Origin: Pseudomonadota bacterium
Lineage (GTDB): Bacteria > Pseudomonadota > Gammaproteobacteria > Burkholderiales > Burkholderiaceae_B
Length of the DNA stretch: 64,000 nt
Direction of reading: 5' to 3'
Assembly (NCBI GenBank): GCA_023439305.1
Contig: JAEXOO010000047.1
Span: forward strand, 37,472 to 101,471
The notes beneath the pieces were generated by a model. It was not told where the DNA came from and did no database searches. It saw only the letters and a program-made list of their open reading frames with translations. Of the stretch, positions 7,907 through 17,507 are shown one piece after another; the first letter of the stretch is position 1; every line of letters begins with the position of its first letter. The position numbers were made by a program, and so were the translations under genes.

Positions 7907-8884
7907 TTACTGCACCGAAATGCCGGCATTTTCCACGATTTTTGCCCATTTCTTCAGTTCGCTGTCCAGCAGGGCGTCAGCCTGGGCCGGCGTGCCGCCC
8001 AAGGTGGTGGCGCCCAGGTTGGCCAGTTTCTCCTGCACGTCCGGCTGGGCCAGTACCTTGTTCAGGGCGGCGTTGGCGCGGGCGATGATCTCGGGCGAGG
8101 TGCCTTTGGGAGCCAGCAGGGCGAACCAGGTAGAGGACAGCAGTTCGGGATAGCCTTGTTCCACCGTGGTCGGAACGTCCGGCAAGGTGGCCGCGCGTGT
8201 CGCGGAGGTCACGGCCAGCGCTTTCACCTGCCCTGCTTTCACCTGGCCGACAATACCGGGAATCAACTGGAACATGGCCTGGATTTCACCCGTGATCAGG
8301 TTGGTCGTAGCCTGGCCGGGCGCGCTGTAGGGAATGTGCAGCATATTGGTATCGGTCTGGGCCATAAAGAGCTCGCCCGCCAGGTGCATGGAGCTGCCGT
8401 TGCCCGTGGAGCCGAAGTTGACCTGGCCCGGGTGCTGCTTGACGTAATCCGCGAACGACTTCACCGAGTCCACGGGCAGGGACGGGCTGACGACCAGGAT
8501 ATTGGGCACTTCGGCCACCAGGCCTATCATGTCAAAGCTTTTTTGTGGATCGAATTGCAGCTTCTGGTACAGGGCGGGGCTCACGGCCAGGGTGCCGGCC
8601 CAGGAAAACAGCAGCTTGGAGCCGTCCGGCTTGGCCGCGGCGGCGATGCCGGCGCCGATGTTGCCGTTGGCGCCGCCGTGGTTGTCGATGACGAAATTGC
8701 CGTCCAGCTCCTTGGACAGTCCTTCGGCGATCAGACGGGCGATGGAGTCGCCGGTCCCGCCGCCGGCTGGGGCCGGAACGACGATCTGCACCGCCTTGCC
8801 GGCGGGCGGCCAGTCAGCCGCGACGGAGTTGAACGACAGGCCCAGGGCCAGAGTGCCCAGCAGGGCGCGCAGGGAGAATGACAT
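7907..8884 (-). CDS. Bug-family tripartite tricarboxylate transporter receptor
   Basis: A complete 325-residue periplasmic receptor. Residues 1-23 form a signal peptide (cleavage near SVAA-DW). The Bug family blocks are VQIVVPAPAGGGTGDSIARL (carboxylate-binding first loop), NFVIDNHGGANGNIGAG, and the second binding loop GSTGNGSSMHLAGELF. It lacks a neighbouring TctA/TctB permease, like most Bug paralogs. It is transcribed alone, ending in a strong terminator and divergent from rmuC across an AT-rich gap of 188 bases. The ligand is unknown. Confidence 0.93.
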   Translation of the reverse strand: MSFSLRALLGTLALGLSFNSVAADWPPAGKAVQIVVPAPAGGGTGDSIARLIAEGLSKELDGNFVIDNHGGANGNIGAGIAAAAKPDGSKLLFSWAGTLAVSPALYQKLQFDPQKSFDMIGLVAEVPNILVVSPSLPVDSVKSFADYVKQHPGQVNFGSTGNGSSMHLAGELFMAQTDTNMLHIPYSAPGQATTNLITGEIQAMFQLIPGIVGQVKAGQVKALAVTSATRAATLPDVPTTVEQGYPELLSSTWFALLAPKGTSPEIIARANAALNKVLAQPDVQEKLANLGATTLGGTPAQADALLDSELKKWAKIVENAGISVQ

Positions 8885-9072
8885 GATGGTTCCGCAAAAA
8901 AGGCGTACCGCTCGCGTAAAGGCGGCGGCATTTTACGCAATTAATTTATCATGATGCCGCGTCATATAACCATTTGATCTTATACGTTTAAATAATATGT
9001 TTATAAACCAGAAAAAGACGCCGAGGGCGTCCCGGTATGATGGCGGCTGGATGCGACACAGGAGTGAGCGGG

Positions 9073-10443
9073 ATGGATGTTGAGCTGAATGGCATGTGGG
9101 TGGCGGCGGTGCTGGCCGCGCTGGTGCTGGGGGCCATGTTGGGTGCCTGGTTGCGGTCCCGGATGACGGCGCCTGTGTTGCGCGCTCTGGAGGCCGAGCG
9201 TACGCGCCTGGCGCAGGCGGCGATCGCTGACAGAGAGCAGATCGAGCAGGCCCGCGACCGGACGGCGGACCTGGAGAAAGAGCTGATCCGCCGTGATGCG
9301 GATCTGCACGCTCAACAGGCGCGCAATCAGGCCATGCAGGCGGATCTGGAAAACAGTCGGGAGCAGATGCGACTACAGTTTGAATCGCTGGCGCAGCAAA
9401 TATTGGAGTCCAAGGGACAGACGCTGCGCCAGGATAGCCAGCGCACGCTGGACGAAATGCTGCGACCGTTCCGCGAGCAATTGGCCGGTTTTCAGCTGCG
9501 CGTCAATCAAGTGCATGATGAATCGGTCAAGGGCCAGGCGGCCCTGGGTGCAGAGTTGCAGCGCATGCAGGAAATGGGTCTGCGCATGAGCGCCGAGGCG
9601 CATTCCTTGGCGGTGGCCTTGAAGGGCGACAAGAAAACCACGGGCAACTGGGGGGAAACCCAGTTGGAAAAAACGCTGGAAGTGGCCGGGCTGGTCCGTG
9701 GCGTGCATTTCGATACGCAGTGGCAGGCGCGCGACGAGCAAGGCCGACTGCGCTATCCCGACTTCGTGATCCACTTGCCTCAGGACAAGCACCTGGTGCT
9801 GGACTGCAAGGTGTCGCTGGTGGATTACGACCGCGCCGTGCGGGCCGAGTCCGAGCCCGAGCGCCTGCAAAGCTTGAATGCCCACGTGCAGGCCTTGCGC
9901 AATCACATCGACGACTTGTCGTCCAAGGACTACAGCGCCTTGCCGGGTCTGGGCAGTCCGGGTTTTGTCTTCATGTACGTGCCTGTCGAGGCCGCTTATA
10001 TGCAGGCCTTGCAGCAACAGCATGGCCTGTTCGATTACGGCTTGTCCAAAAATGTGCTGATGGTGTCGCACACGACGCTATTGCCGATCCTGCGCACCGT
10101 GGCCAATGTCTGGATGATGGTGCGCAGTAATGAACAGGCCCACGAGCTGAGCCAGCGCGCCGGCGATATCTATAACCAGGTGTCCCTGCTGGCCGAGCGT
10201 CTGAAAAAACTGGGCGAAACCCTGGGACAGGCGGGCAAGCACTACAACAACACGGTCACCGCCCTGGCCGGCCAGCAGGGCCTGTATGGCAAGGTCAGCC
10301 GCTTCGCGGAGCTGTCAGCACGTGCCAACCGGACTCAGCCCGCCATCGAACCCTGGCACGGCGATATCGAGCACGAGAAACTGGATTGGGTGCTGCCGCA
10401 GGACGAGCCGCCTACCGCCGCAATGTCGGATGACCTGAAGTAG
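9073..10443 (+). CDS. rmuC: DNA recombination protein RmuC
   Basis: A 456-residue RmuC family protein. A single N-terminal membrane segment (WVAAVLAALVLGAMLGAWL, about residues 8-26) is followed by a coiled coil (about 30-150, rich in E, R, Q and A). The nuclease-like RmuC domain (about 170-400) includes GNWGETQLEKTLEVAGL and HLVLDCKVSLVDYDRA, whose D...CK resembles the PD-(D/E)xK core. RmuC limits inversions between short inverted repeats. The start at 9073 follows ggag by 8 bases; an upstream ATG at 9037 is possible but unsupported. It is the last core gene before the CRISPR-Cas island. Confidence 0.93.
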   Translation: MDVELNGMWVAAVLAALVLGAMLGAWLRSRMTAPVLRALEAERTRLAQAAIADREQIEQARDRTADLEKELIRRDADLHAQQARNQAMQADLENSREQMRLQFESLAQQILESKGQTLRQDSQRTLDEMLRPFREQLAGFQLRVNQVHDESVKGQAALGAELQRMQEMGLRMSAEAHSLAVALKGDKKTTGNWGETQLEKTLEVAGLVRGVHFDTQWQARDEQGRLRYPDFVIHLPQDKHLVLDCKVSLVDYDRAVRAESEPERLQSLNAHVQALRNHIDDLSSKDYSALPGLGSPGFVFMYVPVEAAYMQALQQQHGLFDYGLSKNVLMVSHTTLLPILRTVANVWMMVRSNEQAHELSQRAGDIYNQVSLLAERLKKLGETLGQAGKHYNNTVTALAGQQGLYGKVSRFAELSARANRTQPAIEPWHGDIEHEKLDWVLPQDEPPTAAMSDDLK

Positions 10444-10638
10444 GCCGTATTTGCGGATGCCAATTTCAGTGCAGAACAAAGGCTTTCTGCGACATAGGTT
10501 ATGGGAGTGGATAAATAATTAGGCGCAAGTTAATTGAGATATCAATTATTTGAAAAAATAATCAAACCAAGAGTGATCAGAAAAATAATTAATTTTCCGA
10601 TATGATGTATTTTGTAAGTGTTTCTCTCAGAATGCGTT
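10444..10638 (+). promoter_or_regulatory. AT-rich control region upstream of cas3
   Basis: About 195 bases, strongly AT-rich from 10510 compared with the GC-rich flanks. They contain the inverted repeat taattga-N4-tcaatta (10531-10548), several runs of A/T such as aaaaataattaatttt, and a possible -10 TATGAT at 10601-10606 with no good -35. In E. coli the equivalent cas promoter region is silenced by H-NS; a similar xenogeneic silencer here is inference only. Confidence 0.5.
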
Positions 10639-13419
10639 ATGTCGGAAGAAAAAAAACCTTACCATCTTTATTGGGGAAAACTGGATCGAAAGTCATACGC
10701 GGCTGGAACAGCGGATTTTCATCTATTGCCCTATCACTGCTTGGATGTGGCCGCTGTCGCGTATCGATATTTACAGGCCAGGCCTGAATTCGTTCAGTCC
10801 ATGGCAGCTTTCCTGGGCATGCACAAAGATGATCTGATACGTGTGTTCGTGCTGTTGGTGGTATTTCACGATTTGGGGAAATTCGCCTCTGCTTTTCAAG
10901 GCTTGAATACGTATTCTGATAAACGCCTGTGGCCTGGAAATGCAAAATATCCCTATGATGCGGCGCATGCTCATCACGACCGATTAGGCTCCTGTTTTTG
11001 GGAGGCATTGAAAGACGAGTTTTTGTGCTTGTTTTCCGATGCTGAGGCCTTGAATCCACGGGAGCAACGCAAAGCGCTGGGTAGTCTTTGGGTGTTGGTG
11101 GAGTGTTCTTTAGGGCATCACGGCCAGCCTATTACGCCGGATATGGGGGCCGACGCTTTGGTAGGTCGCTACACGCACCCACATGATTTTGAGGCGGCCA
11201 GCCTGTTTTTGCACGATGTATGTCGGATCGGCGATTTGTCTCCGGCAGAATTGTCAGCGCAGTTCTGGGCAGACAAAGAACTTCAGAACCGACTCAAACA
11301 GCTAAGCTGGCCGTTGGCCGGCATCGTGGTGCTGGCGGACTGGCTGGGCTCCAACCGCGATTACTTTCCCTATGTGACTGAGCCCATGCCCTTGGAGACC
11401 TACTGGACTCAGACCTTGGCGCAGGCCGAGCAGGCTTTACAGAAAACTGAAATGGCGGATGTCCCCATTGTGTCCAAGTTTGAATCTGTAGAGCAGTATT
11501 TTCATTTTCCTCCTTCCCCTTTGCAACGTTGGGCTGAGAACGTTCAGGTGGACGGCACGCCGCAATTATTCATCCTGGAAGACGTGACGGGGGCGGGGAA
11601 GACGGAAGCGGCGTTGGTGTTGACACATCGCCTGCTGCGGGCTGGCGCTGCCGATGGCTTTTACTTTGGCTTGCCGACCATGGCCACCTCCAATGCCATG
11701 TTCAATCGCGTGGCGGATTACTACGTGCAGATGCTGCGCCGACCGGATGGCTCGACTCCCAGCATCGTGCTCGCGCATGGGGCCAGAGACATGCATCCCG
11801 TCTTCCGGCAGGCCGTTCAGGCTGAGGCCCCAGAGGACGGCGCCTATGCGGCCGGCGACGACACCGCTACCTTGCAATGCAATCAATGGCTGGCTGATTC
11901 TCGCAAAAAGGCGCTGCTGGCGCCCGTCGGCGTGGGCACGATAGACCAGGCCCTGCTGGCGGTCTTGCCGCGCAGGCATCAATCTTTGCGTCTGCTGGGC
12001 TTGAGCCGGAAGGTGCTGGTGTTCGATGAAGTCCATGCTGCCGATGCCTATATGTTTGAACTGCTGGAAGGTCTGTTGACTCTGCACCTGCATCAGGGCG
12101 GGTCTGCCGTGCTTTTGACAGCGACGTTGTCGCGTGCGCAACGGCAACGGCTGGTCAACATCTGGTTGAAGGGCATACAGGCGCCGGCTCATGCGCTTCA
12201 GAACGACAGCTTCCCCTTGGCCACAACGGTCAATTTGCATAGGAAAAGCTTGGTTCACGAGCAGACTGTAGCCTCCCGGCCAGAGTCCGAGCGTCATGTT
12301 GACGTGCGTTTCTTGGAAGGTGTTGCGAGCTGCGTCGCCCGATTAGTCGAGGCTGCCGAGCAAGGTCAATGTGCGGTGTGGGTGCGCAATACCGTGGCCG
12401 AGGCTATCGAGGCCTATCAGGCTGTGCGCGAGCAACTGTCTGATCCGGAATGGTGCCTGCTGTTCCACAGCCGTTTTGTGCTTGCCGACCGCCAACGCAT
12501 AGAGACCGACGTGCTGCAGCATTTTGGCAAGACGGGGGGAGCGCAGCAGCGTGCCGGCCGCGTCTTGATTGCGACCCAGGTTTTTCAGGAAAGTCTGGAT
12601 GCGGACGCTGATGTCATGATCAGCGATCTTTGCCTGATTGACGACTTGATTCAACGGGCAGGGCGCCTCTACCGACATGCGCGCGACGCGCAGGGTAATC
12701 GCCAGCCTCAAGGGCAAGCCGATGCGCGCGGCACGCCCGTTCTGTATGTGCACGCGCCTGCCTGGCAAGAGCCGCCGCAGAAGGATTGGCTGAAGGCGGC
12801 CGGTTTTGGCGGTACGCAGGCAATTTACGGTTCGCCCGGTCGACTGTGGCTGGGGATGCGCAAGCTGCGGGAGCTGGGCGGATGGCGCTTGCCTGAGCAA
12901 GCTCGTGAGCTGATCGAGGCCGTCTATGGGGAGCCGGCGCAAGATGATATTCCCGAGGCCCTGCTCGACGACGAGCTTCGTGCGGAAGGGAAAGAGCGCA
13001 GCATGGCGGCCGCGGGCCGATCCAACACCTTGAACTGGGAATACGGCTATTCCGCGGGCGGGCGTCAAAACTGGCATGAAGACGAGCTGGATATCAGCAC
13101 GCGCTATATCGATGACGAGTCCGCCAATGTCGTGCTGCTGCGCCGCACCGAGCAAGGCTTGACTCCCTGGATCGACGACGACCGTTTTGCCTGGGAGTTG
13201 AGCACGGTCCGGCTGTCCAAGAAGCGTCTGGCCAGCCGATTGCCGGTCTTATCGGACGCGGACCAGCACGATTGGGACCGTCTGACGCAGCAGCATCGCA
13301 AATTGCGGTTTCTGCATCCGTGGTTGGTCGAGCAGGAAACCAGTATCGACTACGACCCGACGCTGGGCGTGTACGAAAAAGTCCCCGCCGGAGCGGGAAA
13401 TGGAGGGCTGTTGCCGTGA
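10639..13419 (+). CDS. cas3: CRISPR-associated helicase-nuclease Cas3 (type I-E)
   Basis: A 926-residue Cas3 that is recruited by Cascade to unwind and degrade target DNA. The N-terminal HD nuclease shows His33, the FHDLGK motif (His77, Asp78), HAHHD and LGHHGQ, then ADWLGS near 235. The superfamily-2 helicase follows, with Walker A GAGKT near residue 317, a DEVH box near 461, motif III LLTATLS near 490, and motif VI with QRAGRLYRH near 675. A C-terminal Cas3 domain completes the protein. All catalytic motifs are present. The ATG at 10639 fits the family; an in-frame GTG lies 21 bases upstream. The ribosome site is weak. First gene of the cas operon. Confidence 0.95.
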   Translation: MSEEKKPYHLYWGKLDRKSYAAGTADFHLLPYHCLDVAAVAYRYLQARPEFVQSMAAFLGMHKDDLIRVFVLLVVFHDLGKFASAFQGLNTYSDKRLWPGNAKYPYDAAHAHHDRLGSCFWEALKDEFLCLFSDAEALNPREQRKALGSLWVLVECSLGHHGQPITPDMGADALVGRYTHPHDFEAASLFLHDVCRIGDLSPAELSAQFWADKELQNRLKQLSWPLAGIVVLADWLGSNRDYFPYVTEPMPLETYWTQTLAQAEQALQKTEMADVPIVSKFESVEQYFHFPPSPLQRWAENVQVDGTPQLFILEDVTGAGKTEAALVLTHRLLRAGAADGFYFGLPTMATSNAMFNRVADYYVQMLRRPDGSTPSIVLAHGARDMHPVFRQAVQAEAPEDGAYAAGDDTATLQCNQWLADSRKKALLAPVGVGTIDQALLAVLPRRHQSLRLLGLSRKVLVFDEVHAADAYMFELLEGLLTLHLHQGGSAVLLTATLSRAQRQRLVNIWLKGIQAPAHALQNDSFPLATTVNLHRKSLVHEQTVASRPESERHVDVRFLEGVASCVARLVEAAEQGQCAVWVRNTVAEAIEAYQAVREQLSDPEWCLLFHSRFVLADRQRIETDVLQHFGKTGGAQQRAGRVLIATQVFQESLDADADVMISDLCLIDDLIQRAGRLYRHARDAQGNRQPQGQADARGTPVLYVHAPAWQEPPQKDWLKAAGFGGTQAIYGSPGRLWLGMRKLRELGGWRLPEQARELIEAVYGEPAQDDIPEALLDDELRAEGKERSMAAAGRSNTLNWEYGYSAGGRQNWHEDELDISTRYIDDESANVVLLRRTEQGLTPWIDDDRFAWELSTVRLSKKRLASRLPVLSDADQHDWDRLTQQHRKLRFLHPWLVEQETSIDYDPTLGVYEKVPAGAGNGGLLP

Positions 13420-13450
13420 TCTCACCAGTGCAATTTTGTGGAACCTTGAA

Positions 13451-15055
13451 ATGCAAAATCTATTGACCGATCCCTGGCTGCCCTTTCGTCTCAGAGACGG
13501 CTCAACAGAGGTTCTGCCGATCACGGCTCTGGTTCGTGACGATGTGGTGGATCTGGCCCTGCCGCGCGAGGATTTCGCCAGTTCGGCGTATGTCTTGTTG
13601 ATCGCCTTGTTGCAGACCGCGATGCAGCCTGATGATGAAGATGACTGGGTAGATTGGTTCGAGGACCCGCCCTCCGAGTCCGAGTTGGCCGATCGTCTGG
13701 CGGCCTTGGAGCATGCATTTCAACTGACTGGCCCGGGTCCGTGCTTCATGCAGGATTTCGATCTTCTGGACGACAAGAAAGCAGTGCCGGTGTCCGGCTT
13801 GCTGATCGATGCGCCTGGCGAAAATACGATCAAGAACAATACCGATCACTTCATCAAGCGTGGAGTAGGCGAAGTCATGTCACCGGGCATGGCCGCCTTG
13901 GCGTTGTGGACCTTGCAGATCAATGCGCCGGCGGGTGGTGCAGGCCACCGCGTCGGCCTGCGCGGGGGCGGGCCGTTGACGGTGCTGGTCATGCCGGAAG
14001 ATCCGCTGGCTCCTCTATGGCAAAAGGTGTGGTTCAACGTGATTCACCATGATGCGTGGCCTTATGCCAAACCGGATCTGCACAGCGCGACGGTTTTTCC
14101 GTGGTTGGGGCCGACGCGACTCAGCGAACAGCCCGGGACGGAAGTCTATGCGCATGCAGTGCATCCTTTGCATATGTATTGGTCCATGCCACGCCGTATA
14201 CGTCTGCTGGTGGAAGACCGTGCGGCAGAGTGTGCCATCAGCGGGGTCAAGAGCGCGCAATCCGTACGCAACTACAGGACTCAAAACTACGGCAACAACT
14301 ATGCGGGCAATTGGGATCATCCATTGACGCCCTATCGGTGGGATCCCAAAAAGCCAGACTCGCCGGAACTGTCCTTGAAGGGGCAGCCGGGCGGGCTGAA
14401 TTACAAGATCTGGGATGTACTGACGTTCAGCAGTCAGCAGCAAGGACAACGTTGCCCTCGCAATGTTGTTCAGTACGACTCCGTGCGCAAGATTCTGGAT
14501 ACCCGGGGGCGTGCGGTGCCTCAGCTGTGGGTGTCGGGCTACGACATGGACAATATGAAGGCCAGGGGCTGGCATGCCGCTGCCATGCCGTTGTTCGGCA
14601 TCGCGCCAGAGCAGCAGGGCGCCGTCCTTGTCTTGATCAAGGAGTTACAGGACTTGGCGAACCTGGCGCTGTGGCATTGCCGCGGCAAGATCAAGGCCGC
14701 CTGGTTCGACAGCCCGACCGATGCCAAGGGCGATACGTCCTTCATCGATGTCAGTTTCTGGCAGCGCACCGAGTCGGCATTTTTTGATGTCGTGCGTCAC
14801 ATTGCTCAAAGCGAAAACCAGGAACTGAGCAGCGAGCTGGCTGGGCAATGGCTGCGTACCTTGCAGGCGGCGGCCTTGAGGATTTTTGACCAGTATGCAT
14901 TCACGGATTTGGGCGATATCCGCTCCATGAGCAAACGCATGCTGGCTCGTCGGCAATTGGAGGGATGGTTGCGTGGGGGCAAGGAGGTGAAGGCCTTTAA
15001 GTCAGCGTATCAAATTCAATCAGCAACAGAGCAGGGGAGCGTGGCGCATGAATAG
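13451..15055 (+). CDS. cas8e: Cascade large subunit Cas8e (CasA/Cse1)
   Basis: A 534-residue type I-E large subunit, which recognises the PAM and recruits Cas3. The family start MQNLLTDPWLPFRLRDG sets the ATG at 13451, 31 bases after the cas3 stop. Middle segments (NNTDHFIKRG, APAGGAGHRVGLRGGGPLTVL, the conserved Trp/Tyr-rich IWDVLTFSSQQ) match Cse1. The C-terminal four-helix bundle spans about 370-530. It overlaps cse2 by 8 bases, so the two are probably translationally coupled. Confidence 0.94.
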   Translation: MQNLLTDPWLPFRLRDGSTEVLPITALVRDDVVDLALPREDFASSAYVLLIALLQTAMQPDDEDDWVDWFEDPPSESELADRLAALEHAFQLTGPGPCFMQDFDLLDDKKAVPVSGLLIDAPGENTIKNNTDHFIKRGVGEVMSPGMAALALWTLQINAPAGGAGHRVGLRGGGPLTVLVMPEDPLAPLWQKVWFNVIHHDAWPYAKPDLHSATVFPWLGPTRLSEQPGTEVYAHAVHPLHMYWSMPRRIRLLVEDRAAECAISGVKSAQSVRNYRTQNYGNNYAGNWDHPLTPYRWDPKKPDSPELSLKGQPGGLNYKIWDVLTFSSQQQGQRCPRNVVQYDSVRKILDTRGRAVPQLWVSGYDMDNMKARGWHAAAMPLFGIAPEQQGAVLVLIKELQDLANLALWHCRGKIKAAWFDSPTDAKGDTSFIDVSFWQRTESAFFDVVRHIAQSENQELSSELAGQWLRTLQAAALRIFDQYAFTDLGDIRSMSKRMLARRQLEGWLRGGKEVKAFKSAYQIQSATEQGSVAHE

Positions 15056-15620
15056 CAAAGTGGTACAGGAAAAGACACTGCGCTGGTGGCGCAGCATGGT
15101 GGAAAGCCGGGGCGAACTGGAAAAACAGGGGATCAAACCGGCGCCCACGAAATATCGCGCTGAACTGAAACGCTGCGCGACGGTGGACGACATCGTGCTG
15201 ACAGAAGGATTCAGGGCATTGTGGTTCAGTGTGGCGGATGCTCACGAGCAGGATGCCGGCATGGATGTGGAATGTTTGGCTGTTATCGCCGGTGTGCTGG
15301 CCTATGCGTCTAAAAACAGCAGTCATTCCTTCGGCGTGGCGGCTGGCTGGGTCAACAAGGAAAAATCGTTCGCCAAGCCTGCAATCAGCGAGCCGCAGTT
15401 GAACAAGTTGCTCCAGGTACGCAGCGCCAACGAGTTGCTGCGCCAGTTGCGACGTCTGGCGCAACAGTTGGACCATGCCCTGCCGGTAGAAACCGTAGCG
15501 GCGGATATCGTGCAATGGTTCAAAGAAAAAAATCGTCTGCGCCCCGGGAAAACGGATCAGCGGGTCGTTGTGCGGTGGGCCATGGACTATTTCCGGACAG
15601 TGGCATTAGGCAAGAAGTAA
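15048..15620 (+). CDS. cse2: Cascade small subunit Cse2 (CasB)
   Basis: A 190-residue small all-helical subunit that lines the Cascade belly as a dimer and stabilises the R-loop. It is recognised from position in the operon, size (E. coli 160) and helical basic character (LRWWRSMVESRGEL, AELKRCATVDDIVL, LRQLRRLAQQLDHALPV). Start overlaps the cas8e stop. After its stop a 104-base gap precedes cas7e; that gap holds a TTGTCA and a weak TATGAA (about 18-19 apart), so an internal promoter is possible but unproven. Confidence 0.92.
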   Translation: MNSKVVQEKTLRWWRSMVESRGELEKQGIKPAPTKYRAELKRCATVDDIVLTEGFRALWFSVADAHEQDAGMDVECLAVIAGVLAYASKNSSHSFGVAAGWVNKEKSFAKPAISEPQLNKLLQVRSANELLRQLRRLAQQLDHALPVETVAADIVQWFKEKNRLRPGKTDQRVVVRWAMDYFRTVALGKK

Positions 15621-15724
15621 ATCCTTAGCCAGGCATTTTCTGTGCATGCCTTCACGGCAATAGTTGTCACGAGAATACCTGGGTTCTGTATGAATCGAAC
15701 GGTCAGTTTTTAAGAGGTAACGAC

Positions 15725-16759
15725 GTGAGTGAATTTATCCAATTGCATTTGTTGACATCCTACCCTCCCGCTAACCTGAACCGGGATGATCTCGGCCGCC
15801 CTAAAACGGCTTTGATGGGCGGCACTGAGCGCTTGCGCGTCAGCTCGCAAAGCCTGAAGCGGCACTGGCGCGTGTCGGAGCTGTTTCAGGAAGCGCTTGC
15901 AGGTCACTTGGGCACACGCACCAAGCGTTTCGGACTGGAAATCCACCAGCAATTGCTGGATGCCGGCGTGGCGGAAAAGCAAGCGCGTGAATGGGCGGCC
16001 AGCATTGCCGGTGTATTTGGCAAGGGCAAAAAAGACTCTTTGGAAATCGAGCAATTGGCGCACATCAGCCCTGCCGAGCAAAAAGCGGCACAGGCGCTGG
16101 CAGTTCTACTGGCAGAGGAAAAGCGTGCGCCCACTAAAGAAGAGCTGGCCTTGCTCAAGCACGATCACAGCGCCGTGGATATCGCTCTGTTCGGCCGCAT
16201 GCTGGCTTCAACCCCTGAGTACTCGGTGGAGGCGGCCTGCCAGGTGGCCCATGCCATCAGCGTGCATTCGGTTGTAGTCGAAGATGACTACTTCACGGCG
16301 GTGGACGATTTGAATGACGGCAAGGACGATGCGGGTTCGGCGCACATCGGCGAATCCGGTTTTGCAGCAGCGCTGTTCTACAGCTACATCTGCATCAACA
16401 AGAGCCAGTTGTTGGAGAGTCTGGGTGGCAACACAGAATTGACGGGCCAGACGATTCGGGCCTTGGTCGAGGCGGCCGCCAAGGTCGCTCCCTCTGGCAA
16501 GCAGAACAGTTTTGCCAGTCGCGCCTATGCCAGCTATGTGCTTGCAGAAAAAGGGGCGCAGCAGCCGCGCTCGCTTTCAGTGGCGTTTCTGAAACCCGTA
16601 CAAGGAGAGGATTATCTGGCCGACGCTATTGCCGCTCTGGAAAACCAGGTGGAGCGTTTTGACCAGGCTTACGGTCCATGCGCCGATCAGCGCAGCACGT
16701 TGAATCTTCTGTCGGCGGAGGGCTCATTGGCCGATATTCTGAATTTTGCGAGTGCCTAA
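15725..16759 (+). CDS. cas7e: Cascade backbone subunit Cas7e (CasC/Cse4)
   Basis: A 344-residue RAMP-fold subunit; six copies polymerise along the crRNA. The family opening EFIQLHLLTSYPPANLNRDDLGRPKTA and GGTERLRVSSQSLKRHWR (residues about 33-50) are diagnostic of Cse4/CasC. Start is GTG, with aagaggt about 7 bases upstream. Other recognisable segments are VDIALFGRML and AHAISVHSVVVEDDYFTAVDDL. Ten bases separate it from cas5e. Confidence 0.95.
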   Translation: MSEFIQLHLLTSYPPANLNRDDLGRPKTALMGGTERLRVSSQSLKRHWRVSELFQEALAGHLGTRTKRFGLEIHQQLLDAGVAEKQAREWAASIAGVFGKGKKDSLEIEQLAHISPAEQKAAQALAVLLAEEKRAPTKEELALLKHDHSAVDIALFGRMLASTPEYSVEAACQVAHAISVHSVVVEDDYFTAVDDLNDGKDDAGSAHIGESGFAAALFYSYICINKSQLLESLGGNTELTGQTIRALVEAAAKVAPSGKQNSFASRAYASYVLAEKGAQQPRSLSVAFLKPVQGEDYLADAIAALENQVERFDQAYGPCADQRSTLNLLSAEGSLADILNFASA

Positions 16760-16769
16760 GGAGCCGGCC

Positions 16770-17507
16770 ATGCAGGAATACTTGGTTTTTCGCCTGTATG
16801 GTCCGCTCGCCAGTTGGGGTACCACAGCCGTGGGCGAGGAGCGACCGACGGCCGATATGCCGTCCCGTTCTGCCTTGCTGGGCTTGCTGGGAGCGGCCTT
16901 GGGTATCCGGCGGGATGACGGCGCAGCTTTGCGCGCCTTGCAGGATAGTGTGTGCTTCGGCGTCAAGCAATGTGCGCCGGGCAGTCTGCTGCGCGACTAC
17001 CATACGGCGCAAGTGCCGCCGCAGCGCAGCAAGGTGGTGCACCTGACCCGGCAGTCGGAACTGTCCGACCCTAAGCCTGAGACGGTGTTGTCCAAGCGCG
17101 ATTATCGCTGTGACAGCCTGTGGGTCGTGGCGGTCTGGCTGACAGAGTCGTCGGCCTATGCGCTGGAACAACTGCAACAGGCCTTGCTGCGGCCTGTATT
17201 CCAATTGTACTTGGGGCGTAAATCGTGTCCTCCGGCCTTGCCGCTGACACCGACGGTATGTACGGTTGTCACGCTGAAGGAAGCGCTCAATCAATCGTTT
17301 GCGCCCTTGACGTGTTCCCATAAGGAAGACGGCTGGTGGCTTCAGCATGACCAGTGGGCCCGTTATTGCTGGGAAGGCGATCAGGATCGGTTGGGAGGTG
17401 ACGTCACGCATGCTGTGCGTACCATGCCCTGGGATGAGCCCTTGAGCCGCGATCGTTGGCAGTTTACGCAGCGTGTGCGCTATCAGCTGGATGAACAGGA
17501 GGCATAA
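16770..17507 (+). CDS. cas5e: Cascade subunit Cas5e (CasD)
   Basis: A 245-residue Cas5 RAMP protein that caps the 5' handle of the crRNA in Cascade. It starts with YLVFRLYGPLASWG, the Cas5 N-terminal motif, and includes the RPTADMPSRSALLGLLGAALGI block and DYRCDSLWVVAVW. The ATG at 16770 is preceded by aaggag with 6-base spacing; a TTG frame start at 16746 overlapping cas7e is less likely. Its stop abuts the cas6e ATG. Confidence 0.94.
   Translation: MQEYLVFRLYGPLASWGTTAVGEERPTADMPSRSALLGLLGAALGIRRDDGAALRALQDSVCFGVKQCAPGSLLRDYHTAQVPPQRSKVVHLTRQSELSDPKPETVLSKRDYRCDSLWVVAVWLTESSAYALEQLQQALLRPVFQLYLGRKSCPPALPLTPTVCTVVTLKEALNQSFAPLTCSHKEDGWWLQHDQWARYCWEGDQDRLGGDVTHAVRTMPWDEPLSRDRWQFTQRVRYQLDEQEA

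Noticed and set aside
15621..15724. Possible extra small gene in the gap between cse2 and cas7e
   Set aside because: No frame with a ribosome site or family likeness is present; at most a weak internal promoter.
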